NCBI GenBank assembly: GCA_009760855.2
Contig: WPIO01000156.1
Location: 565,501-629,500, forward strand
Direction of reading: 5' to 3'
From: Cristatella mucedo
Lineage: Eukaryota; Bryozoa; Phylactolaemata; Cristatellidae
DNA length: 64,000 nucleotides
The stretch's first letter is position 1. Every line of letters starts with the position of its first letter. The position numbers and the translations under genes were made by a program. The notes beneath the pieces are model-generated. The model did not search any database and had not been told where the DNA came from. It saw nothing but the letters and a program-made list of their open reading frames with translations. Below, piece after piece: positions 25,033-37,000 of this stretch.

Positions 25033-28000
25033 GTAAGTAGCTCATTTTATAAATTTAAAATAGTGAGTTTCACATGAACTGCCAATTATATATACGTTGT
25101 GAGTTTTTTTGCGGAGATAGTTCTTCTTAAAAAGAAAAATAGTCACCCGCCAAAGCTTGAGCAGAGATACATGCATCTGTGCTTACTTTTTCTTTCACTA
25201 AAAATCTGTAGTTCACATAATTGTTCTAAAATCTGTTATCCAGATGGTTTTTCTACTTAGATCACAATAAATAACTGACATAGAACTATAAAAATGTATT
25301 GATGCTAGGGATATTTAACCTTTTTAAATTGTTTGGCCTGATTCTTAGAACGCTTTCCAGAAGTGAAAAAGTAAAAATCCTGTTGCTGGTATATTATTAT
25401 ACGATTGGATTAACCCAATTTATGATCTTCAAGAATTGATTCAGTTAAGGACTATGACACTTCAGAATTGTATTTCTAGATTTTTATTCAGGTTGTGCAT
25501 GGTCATAATAGGCTACTAATAAGAATCGGTGCAATACTGTTGCTTTACCGAATGAACTTAGCACAACCGTGGTATTTCTTGAACAACTGTAGTGTTCAGC
25601 TATTGTGCTTGCACTGTGAAGTCTCAGCACTAAAATACACTCGAATGACAATACTAAAGCCATATATTCATAACAGTGATCCAAAGTAATTCACTGTAGA
25701 TGTAATTTTTTAAGAGAAAACTACAACAACTTAAATCCGTTATCAAATATCTGTGCTTACCTTTCAAGTCACGCTGGAGATAGCTATCAGTTCTGTAAAC
25801 CAAGCACCTTTTCCATTTTTTAATTCAGATGATAGTAATTATTATTAAAAATTATAAATCATTTGATAAAGCATTCTATGATAACTTATCTCTCTCTCTC
25901 TCTGGGTGTCTTACATTAGCTGCAAAGGAACCACGACCAAATAGATGATGCCTAACTGAATGCACCCCTCGACCGTAATTTCACTGCATCTAAAATAGGT
26001 CACCGTTGAGTACTTCAGTCTGCTTCCCATTGAGATTTCATAACGTAATTAAATATATTAAAAGGTATTTATAATGACATTCCTAGATAGATCGGTGGAG
26101 AAACACAAAGATCTGTGGAATAAATATGCTGGCATGCCAAGGTAGAGGGTCGTCAAAAGCAAAATGTATTTAGAATATTTTTCATATTTTTTTTATATTT
26201 TCCATTTTAGAGAATACCAATCTTTATTTCAATGAAGTCCCTTTTCTAACTGGGCTATTTACGCATTTTAGTTGACTCGAGCAAGCTAGGCTTCTCTAGC
26301 TAAGCCAGCCGGCACACAAGCCAGAGCTCGTCTGGCCCACGTAATTTTGTTTAGTTTTGTTATTTTCCCCCACTTGCTCACGTGCTGCTTCGCCAAAATG
26401 TTTTTATGGGCATTGAACAGATTGTAAAGACACTTAACAAGGCCCAACATTGAGAGAATAGACATGTATGTATATACATGTATATGTATATTGGAATTCT
26501 TCTGGAGATAAGACGTTGATGGAACGGAGCTGCACAACGAAATATATGTCTACAGGATGCTTCTTGCAACGCGTCATTAATCAACACCACGCAACCCACT
26601 TGAACTCCTGTAATTTATTATCAGCTATATAGGGAATATGTTTCTTAATTAGAGAGCTGCATCCAATATTCTTCCCACCATAGCTGCATCAATCAACAGT
26701 TGTGAGCGTTCCTTGGGCGAGCACAAGATGACACTCACTAATAAAAGATCGTGTCAGGAGAGAGGTCAATTCTCTAATAGGACCGTATTAGGCATAAGAA
26801 AAAAACAGTAGAAAATAGTGACTTTCAATCTGTAATAACGAGTTCATCATTTTAAGGGCCGGAACAGTTCACCCCTCGACTTAATTTGCCTGCAAGCCTG
26901 GATTTTCGCCTTTCTTCAGTGGAGCTATTTTTCAGGCTTTTTTTTAGCTTTTAGAGAGTGAACAACATTTGTAGCTTTGTCACTGTCGCCGAAAGATCTC
27001 AATATGCTACCGCCGGGTCTCGGCAGCAACCGTATTTATACTCTGCTAGAGATTTCCTAATCAATAATTATAAAACTAATTGAGCACTTTCATTATTCTG
27101 GATTAAAACTATACCCAACACTGCATCACTGCCTTAGAATAAAAATAATCATAACAGACTTTGTCAAGCATCCACAGGGAACTGAATTTATTTCTAGGCG
27201 CTTTACATTTGCTGCTTAGGAAACGCGATCAAATGGCGAAGGGTATCATACATGATAAGCAACATGAATAGCATGGTTATGGGTGACATTCATAGGATCT
27301 GCACTCAAGTGGAGTTAGTGGCAGCATGCACCGCAGTAGGAGGCCTAGACACAAAAAGGATGAATCACAGAGCTATTAAATGCTGTTTACTAAATCTACC
27401 AAGTTCTGTCTTCAATAGGTGCATTTTTAAGTTCTTTTACGTGTGGTGAATCCAGGGAATGTTTATACGCAAGTAGCGAGTGAGTTCCAGGCTTTGGGAT
27501 CATACGAACTAAATGCACGGTCTCCGAAGGATTTGAGGATTTTACGAGGGATAGGTAAAATCTTTGATTCCGAAAAGCCGGTGGTGCGATGCTTGGCCTG
27601 CTGGAGGAGTATATCTGATAGGCTGGAGCCAAATAATTAGGGTACCTGCACATGAGCTATAGAACCTTCAAGTCGAACCGTTGCTGGACTGGGAGCCAGT
27701 GCAGGTCGGAGAAAAGTAGTGTGATGTGATGTGAGTTGCATAGTGAAGCTCGCGACAGACAAGATTAGCTGCAAAGTTTGGCACCAGCTGTATACGCCAG
27801 ATTGCACAAGCGGGCAGGCCAGCAAGCAGTGAGTTACAAGTGCTACTTCTATGCTACTTACTACCTCAACTGCTCTCCTAACTCTGCTATGCTTCCCACT
27901 TTCTCTTTGTTGCGTGAGACGAAGTCTGTTGGCTACCGAATGCGTACCGAAAGCCGCTTAGGCTGTGAGTGCGCTATACAAAACACTCCTGCGTAACACC

Positions 28001-31000
28001 CACATGGTCTTTATGACTTTGTGGAGTTACTGACGGAGATACAGAGTCAAGACGGGATGTCACACATGCATGAACCAACTTAGATGTGGTATCCTTATCT
28101 AAACAATCCCGAATTTTAGAAAAGTTACGTAGCTAAAAGTAGGCCGACTTGACTGTGGAACTGACGTGGTCATCTAAAGAGAGGTCACTTTGAAAAATGT
28201 CATTAAGACTTCGTGGAGATTGAACGGGGGATATGCTGGCACAGCCAATTTTTAGCATTGGCCTTTCAAAATACTCACTCAAAGTTTGTTTTCCCAAAAC
28301 TTGTAAGTTAGTCTAATCATCATTTAAACTAAGGAAATTTGCTGCCATCTATGTTTGGATGTCATCAATACATGCAGCAACGGTGTGCCTTTCAGTTTAC
28401 TCTTTGATTGTAGCCTCCGTCACCGTGCAAACGCTTCATAACCATCTGGAAAGTGTAATCAATTGTTCATTTTACATTGACTTGTTGTTGCTTTTGCTAA
28501 TTCACTTACGTATGTACAGTGTTGCTTTTTCCGTTTCTGAAATTTTAATTTTCAGTAGACACTACAATGACATGTGGTGGCAAAATTAATGACACTGCCA
28601 TCATTCAATCACCAAATTATCCAAGTAGCTATCCTAACAACGTCACCTGCTCCTGGGTCGTGGCTCACCCGTACGGACAAAATGTCGTCTTCAACTTTAC
28701 CCACTTCGATACAGAGCAGTGCTGTGACTACGTCGAGATTCGTGACTATGACAATACTTTGTACAGGTAAATTACTTATTCAATTTAATAGAAAATTACT
28801 GCAAATTTGGTTCATTGATAAATAAGTATTTTTGTCGCAGGTTATCTGGAAAAAGTGTACCACAGACAATTTATGTGTATTACAAAGGAACCGTAACCTT
28901 TAAGACTGATGCTTCGGGCGTGGCCAGCGGCTTCTCTTTCACAGTCAATTTCACTACGGGTGAGTATTAATAATTATCAACACTTTAGAAAAGGTAGATT
29001 CTAAAAATATTATGTCACCTGTTGTTTTTCGTATTTAAGTGATGATTGAACTTGCAAAAGTAAGTAAGTGATACGACACTCCGTTCGATATTATTTCATA
29101 GTAATACATTTTTTAGCTGACCACAGCTTTTCTCAATCGAATCGGTTGCATGCACCTCGGCTGAAATCTAAATCCTTTGGAAGTAGCGCCTTAAGCTGGT
29201 AAGCTCCTAAAGATAGGAAATCATTTCCGGTTGGTGTCACAGCAGCCCATGACCTAACGGCATTAAAATGAAACTTACGCATGCAGTTATTAAGGATAGC
29301 ATGTAGTGGTTCCTGCGATTCACATATTATGTACCTATACTTACTAAGACTGTCACGCTTTGCATGCTACCACTAACCTTTCTGGTAAGGCGACCATACG
29401 TGTCTAACCTCTAACTATGTTAAGCTGGTTAGCATTGAGCGTGCTATTGAAAACAATCTGACCATGCTCCTTTTCAGCAAACGTAAATTCACTTTGATAT
29501 TTGTCGGGCTAGCACCTTAACCACTGGGCCAAACCAACGCCTAAGTTGCCTATACACAACCTCTGAGGAAAGTGATTAAGGCACATGGAATAGGATATTA
29601 CTTCCATGCTGACGATACTCAGTTGTATTTGTCATTCAAACCGTCGGAATCCGCTGAGGCAACTAAGAAACTGAATGCTTGCCTTGCCGATATTCAAACC
29701 TGGATGTCGGAAAACTTCCTGAAATTAAACGATAATAAAACCGAACTGATGTTCATAGGACACCCTAAGCGTGTGGCTGGATAAAGGCTTTGCTCTGCTA
29801 ATAGGTGATGCTGTTGTGTGACCATCACCACGTGCTCGAAATTTACGTCTCGTATTCGACAGCTGCCTCAATTTTAAAAGCTTCATTCAGAAGACTGCCT
29901 CTACAGCTAGCTATTACATCCGATCCCTATCTAAGATTAGGAGCTTTCTCCCACAGTGGGTTGTATAAAATTTAACTAGCTCTTTAGTTCTGTCTCGGCT
30001 TGATAATTGTAATTCCCTATTGGCTGCTAGCCAAAGAGAGGTAAAGTTCCATTGCAGCCGACTATGAATATGGCTGCAAGACTAGTCTTCAAGTCCCAGC
30101 GATTTAAACACGTGTCTCCCTTACTGAAAGAGCTTGGATGGATGCCGGTTGAGCAAAAGATACAGAGCAAAGTTCTTATGCTGACCCACAAGGCCCGCCA
30201 CGGCTTGGCTCCTTCATACCTAGCTGAGCTGCTGCATCAGTTTCAGCCTGTTCGCACCTTCAGGTCCTGTGTGGACAATAAATTAGCTGTCCCATTCCTC
30301 TGCTTAAAGACAGTTGGCGACAGAAGCTTTCGCTCTGCAGGTCCTAGACTGTGGAACTCGCTTCCACAATTCTTACGCAAAGATAACTACTCTCCTACTG
30401 CCGACTATGGCACATCCTTTTCAGCGGTCCTGAGCTGCTACTTCTATGCTACTCACTACCTCAACTGCTCTCCTGACTCTGCTATGCTTCCCGCTTTCTC
30501 TTTGTTGCGTGAGACGAAGTCTGCTGGCCACCGAATGCGTACCGAAAGTCGTTTAGGCTGTGTGCTATACACAACTCTCCTGCGTAACACCCACATGGTC
30601 TGTATGACTTTGTAGAGTCACAGACGGAGACACATTACTGTATATTACATTACATTACTAGCCAGGAACTAGCAAGGAACTTGCTAGCAAGGAACTTACT
30701 GACAACCTTAGCACGACGTCTTGTGACCTCCTTGAGTTTAGACATCCCGGTTCTGTAAGGATTTGACAGATGGAATTCTAGGGACAATGCTACCATTACA
30801 AAGACTCCTATATAACTTGTCTAGCATCTAGGCAAAGAAGCTAGAGAAGCGATAAGCTAGAACATGACGTATATAATTAGGCGATCAATGAGCGAGACCT
30901 GGGAGCAATTGACGAGATGGTTGATCTTTGACATCAGCATTTGGATTATGCATCTGTCGTCCAACAAAGTTTTTTTAGAAGCTAGACGTGGCCTTGGCTA

Positions 31001-34000
31001 ATATGCATTGTTACGACCCAAAGCAGTCCGCAATATGCATGTCGATTGACAGTCAGCAACTATATTGTGTGTGTTTTTCAACCTCGTTCTTAGTAGACCT
31101 ATCCACTCTAATGTCCTTGGTAAACCATAGACCGTTCGGCGAGGGTGCACAGTGCTCTTAGTAAGATGTGCAAACTCGTCATACATATCAGCTAGTGTCG
31201 TGTTGTAGCTATCTACCACTGATCACAGTTCGGTAGGGAGACTGAGCAGCAGAGACGAGGCTGATGTTGTCGCACTTGCAGCATTGATTTATACGGTCTG
31301 CAGGATTGACAATACACGTGTGATTTTAGAGAATGAGGGGAGCTAACGCATTTTAGACTGAATGACGTCTGCATGCTATCACATCGACACGTAATAAGTG
31401 GTCACGACATAATGCAGTTGAATGAAAAGAAATTGGTCGAGTGTGTGACCTTGGATGTGGGTAGGGCAATGCACAAGAGCCGCAAAATGGCAATGAGTCA
31501 GTTAATGAACAAAGTGCCGAAGGCGTCAGATAAGTTGCCTAAGTTAACCTTGAATTATGAAACGAGGAAGGAGTGATTGCTAACAAGGAATCGATATGAA
31601 TAAGGAGAAACCGGATAAAGGAGGACTTTGTGCCTTAGTAAATTAGTTTTAATACAGACTTGCAATAGCTCTGAATTACTCTGAAAGAAGATTGTAGCCA
31701 TTATATAAACTGGGAGTTACTAGAAGGATCATTGAAATTGGATTCCAACAGGTCCATCATTGAAGTACCATCTTGGGTTGGCAAAATACCAAACATATGG
31801 CTTTCTCCCGTGCTGCTTCAATAATATATTTGAAAACCTATTGTGGAAGACCACAAGCATCTTTGAAGCTATTCACCGACAAATGCAAAAAACTCTTTGA
31901 TTATATCCGTAAACCATACATTTCGAAATAATTTTTTAAGGAATGAGAACCTTATTTTGTGTCTTTAATTTTCACTACTCTGCCCCAAATCCTTAACTTG
32001 CGATGGCTGCCGTTTTTCAGACTATCCACATGGAATCTCCTCATTTAGCCGAACCTTTATCAGCTCCTCATACTAACACGAGTATTTAAAGATTTTGCGC
32101 CGAATTCTAACTATCCTTCTAAGTCTAAATTATACAATCTACTTTTAATATATTCCATACCAGTGCTACTTTAAATCAGATTCGGCCTAGGCTTACCACA
32201 AATTCTTGAATATTCAGTGCACTCATTTTTCAATAAAATAATAGCGAGAACAAGCTGACTTACTATACCTTTCTTTTATCCTAATCAACCTTGAAATTTT
32301 CTAGCTCCTCGGTGTAGTGCGGTTATGTCGTTGCTTTCTTTAGTATTACCTGGTTGGCCAGCTTATAATTAGCTTCCTCTGGTAATATAAACCATAAGCT
32401 TTACGTTATACTATACATACTCTTCTTGTAATCGCAGACTAAAGAAGCCATTCTCATTTTCTTGGATCTAACGCTCTTCTAAAATCTCCAGAAAACTACA
32501 TCGTTCGGAAAATTTCTTTGCAATCTAGTCAGCTATAGATCAGTAAGAGCTGGTTAGGGAGTTCAAGCTAAAGGCACTGTCCTATTCATTTTCTGCGACG
32601 GCTTACTGATTTTTCTACTCTTCTTACTGAAACTGTTACGAAAGCTATGTCAGCAGCACTTACTCAGAACAGTCAAAAGCCCAAGTCTGCTTATCTATGT
32701 CGACCTAATCTTTATCTTATCAAGAGACTTATTTGAGCGATTTAAGGTGTTTTATCCACCATGTACTTTATTCGAGATTGCGGAGTAAAGTAGTAAATCA
32801 TGCTTGATTGCACTGTGTAGGACATAGCTAGGTTAGAGCATTATGATAACCATAGGTTTATCGTGATAATAATAACAATAAAAAATTTGATATAGCGCCT
32901 CAGATAACTCAATCTCTCCACGCAATTTACAATGGCTGCAATAGAAGAATGATTGAATGTTTAGTTGTAGCATGCCCAAAAAGCAAAAACATGGTTAGGA
33001 GTGACACAAACGTGGAATGTGTCGAAATTTGGTTAGTGACAGGACCCACAGTGTTAGCATGCTAAAAGCGCATAACGTTCACATCACATGGACCCCTTCG
33101 TGATGCAGTCAGTAGAATAATTTGTAATTTCTTTTAATTGAGGTCAAGTTTCGACATTTTGTGAGGAGGGTCAGAAGTGAGTTCGATGCTGTGAGAGCAT
33201 GCAAACTACGTGCCAGGTCTAAAAAGAATTTGAGGTTCGTATGACGAATAGAAGATTCATAATTAAAGGAGGTGCTACAGTTACCATGGTGGGGCAGTAG
33301 ATGTGATAGCTTGACTAATGCCGAAGTATGATAGAAGATTCCTAATTAAAGGAGGTGCTACAGCTACCATGGTGGGGCAGTAGATGTGATAGCTTGACTA
33401 ATGCCGAAGCATGATAGAAGATTCCTAATTAAAGGAGGTTCTATAGCTACCATGGTGGGGCAGTAGATGTGATAGCTTGACTAGTGCCGAAGAATGAAGG
33501 AACCTAAAGAAATTATCCGTATAATCTTAAAGTCCATTCTCTGCTTGGCTGGTAGCTAAAGCCGATTGGAGAGATGTGGTGTGTTGGGGCAATTTTCACA
33601 CTGACGACAGACAAGCATATCTGCAGAGCTTCTCGCCAGCTGCAAATACGTGAATTTACGTGTCGATAGACAAGTTAGCAATGATTTACAGAAGTCGAGA
33701 CGGGGTACCAAACTTTCAAGGACCAATTTCAATGTGGTATCCTTGTATAAAGAAGCACAAATTTTAGCATTGTTTTGTCGCTTAAAGTAGGCAGATTTGA
33801 CTGAAGAGCTGAAGTGATCGTCTAATTAAAGGTGACATCAGAACGCAAATTCAAGATTTCAAGTAGATTCAACATAAAATACGCAGACACTACGCCGACT
33901 GTGAGCATTGTACTTACCAATTTATGAGTCACGCTTTTTATGCCTATGAATACTAAGTTGGTTGTATCAAAAATTAATTTGAGAACATTTGCTGCCATTC

Positions 34001-37000
34001 ATCTAGTAACATCATATGTAATGTAATGTCATGTATCTCCATCAGTAACTCCACAAAGTCATAAAGACCATGTGGGTGTTACGCAGGAGAGTTTTGTATA
34101 GCCCACTCACAGCCTAAGCGGCTTTCGGTACGCATTCGGTAGCCAACAGACTTCGTCTCACGCAACAAAGAGAAAGTGGGAAGCATAGCAGAGTCAGGAG
34201 AGCAGTTGAGGTAGTGAGTAGCATAGAAGTAGCAGCTCAGGACCGCTGAAAAGGATGTGCCAAAGTCGGCAGTGGGGGAGTAGTTGTCGTTGCATAAGAA
34301 TTGTGGAAGCGAGTTCCACAGTCTAGGACCTGCAGAGCTAAAGCTTCTGTCGCCAACTGTCTTTAAGCGGAGAAATGGGACAGCTAATTTATTGTCCACA
34401 CAGGACCTGAGGGCACGAACAGGCTGAAACTGATGCAGCAGTTCAGCTAGGTACGAAGGAGCCAAGCCGTGGCAGGCCTTGTGGGTCAGCGTAAGAACTT
34501 TGCTCTGTATCCTTTGCTCAACCGGCAACCATCCTAGCTCTTTCAGAAGAGGTGACACGTGCTCAAACCGCTGGGACTTGGAAGACCAGCCTTACAGACA
34601 TATTAATAGTCCCCTGTAGTGGCATAATAGCTTTCTTTGGCAGCTCAGCCAGAAGGGAATTACAATAATCAAGCCGAGACAGAACTAAAGAGCTAGTCAT
34701 CACTACGTGTAGTATGGGAGTTTAGACATTTCGAAATGCTGGAGGGGTGAGAGGGATCAAAGAAAAGCAGCATATCTGCTGCACAGACTCTAAATCCTAG
34801 ATTGTCCGTGGCGATCACATTAGCAAGAGGGTGTGTATAAATCGCAAAATAAATGACACCTTGCAAGGAGGGCTGAGGTGGCCCGTACTTCTGAGGTTTA
34901 ATTGCACGATCTGTGTCTATTCACATAAATACTCAGGAGTCGCAGACTGGGTTGGGACCTGAACCGTTGCAGTGCAGTGCCAGTGGTTCCCAAGTGAGAT
35001 AAGATGTGCTCAGGATGGACTTCGTGTTCGGTAGAACGCCGAGCAGGATTGGTCCTGTGATTAAGGTGCTCTTCCCGACCAAGGTCTGGGGATGAGGTCA
35101 AGCATTTTGAGCCCTGGGGCATATTTGAAGCAGTTTTAATTATGCGTGGGAATATATAGTTGAGCCTTTCCAATTGATTTGAATATTTTAATATTGCCGA
35201 GAGTTTCGGCTTTTCTGAACAGCTTTATAGACAGGAAAATTACTATTTCCTTGCTAGTAAGCCTAATAAACCTCCCAATGAACATTGCATTCGATGACGT
35301 AATAATCGTCTCACAATTCTAAATAATTTTATTTTCTGCTGGTGCTTATGTGGCCATGTAGGTTATACCAGAAAGTTTGCAACTTTGGTATCAGCACGAG
35401 ACAGAACTAAATACAAAATTACTAGGCTCAGTAGATTCTTAAATCAATCTTTCTTGAACTTAGGCTTATTCCTACAGCTTAACCTTTTTTGTTGCTCTAG
35501 CGGGTATTATTATCTTAATTTCGCTACCCATTTTGATGCTCAGACTCATTCGAAAGTTTGCTCTTGCTCCCGCCGTGAGTGTAATTAAAGCATTTTATGA
35601 TCTCCTGTAAATATTATTATTCAATGAGTTATAATTCAATTTACATCTATTCTTACAAGTTTTTCACCTTAATTTGACTCAGTTAGGCCTAACTCACCTC
35701 ACTGACAAGACTTTGATGATTTACACTGTCGGGGAATATGGGAAACGTATTTTTGGCTGTTTCTTAGTCTCAGCTGCCATAGCATCCTCCACTGTCACTC
35801 TTAATGGTGTGCCGTTCGGCGAACATTGTTAGGAGAAATAGCTTTGGAATGACTAGATGAGTGGCTCTGCGGCCTGCTTTTCAAAATGCACTCTTTGATA
35901 TTAGTAAGGATTTTCGAGATGTACTAAACACGGTCTGGACTGTAATGCCAATAAATCTGGAATCGCTCATAGACATCCGAGAACCACTTAGTAAAAAAAC
36001 TGTATGCAGCAATATGTATAATATAACACTAAAATAATTAAAAAGGAATTGAGTCTAATTAAAGTGTGAATTATGTTGATACATTTTAGACCTCTTTTAA
36101 ATTTCGTTTTTTATACTTATGCCTTTGAATGCATTGCTATGGCCGTTACAGCAAACGCATGTCAATTATGATTTGGTCGCTGTGAGTTATCTTGAGTTTA
36201 GGGATTCTCACGTGACCATGGCTCCCTAAATGAATAGCACTCTTCCTTGCAGCCTGGGAAACCATAATTACATTTATTTCCTGGCGTGAAAATTAATTTC
36301 GGGAAGCTGTAGCATTTGGTCGGACAAAATTCCCTATAATTCCGCCGTAATAAATCACTGATTTGTTGTGTTATTTTATCTTGCAGCATATTTACGGTTG
36401 AATCTGCATGAAATTTAGGTATCCTATTACAATGCGACCTTCCTTTAGATGACCATTTGAGGTCAAGATTTCAATACAACTACTTTAAGCTATGTACATT
36501 GCTTAAAATTTGGAGTTATTAGGGACAGATATACCATAATTAAATTTGCTCTTGCATTTGTGACATCCCTCCTCGACTTATGCTGCTCACTATTTGCTAG
36601 TCAATGGGGGTGGGGTGTTCAATCAGAAGATTACAGCTGGTGCAAAGCTCTGTATTTTTGCACATGAACCGTTCCTTATGCATCAATTCCTAGTTTGGTT
36701 CTGTGGAAAGAGAGAAAACAAAGGGATCAAGATGGAATGGATTTCACATTAATCTAATCTATATCAGATTACATTTGTCTCTAAGCCAAGAATAAGGTGG
36801 TCAAACGGCTCGCAAGTTAGAATAAAGTCTTGCGATGTCCGAAAGAAGCCATTTCTGTATCCCAGGCGGCATCCTGCAGGAGAACTCTGCATCCTGCAGG
36901 AGATGCGGGGGGATTCGGGCCAAACTAGCTTCTGCTGCAGTCGAGATGGAAAGCTGTTAGGAACTCTGCAGCCTGGTTTCCGATAAGGCCAACGGAATGA

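Larger units (their letters stand above)
32865..35037 (-). mobile_element. LINE-A antisense copy with internal 83-bp repeats and a nested LINE-B
   Basis: The hairpin tail (ATATAGCGCCTCAGATAACTC) at about 32890 is followed by the 3'UTR, then the C-terminal, thumb and RT-palm regions up to about 34011. The palm continues at about 34696-35037 (GCAGTGCAGTGCCAGTGG; compare 63394-63410). It is broken by an antisense LINE-B between these coordinates, and three 83-bp tandem repeats lie at 33248-33496. Confidence 0.8.

Noticed and set aside
30052-30615. 187-codon host gene
   Set aside because: It is the C-terminal part of a LINE-B reverse transcriptase reading on into its 3' region, repeated at several other places.
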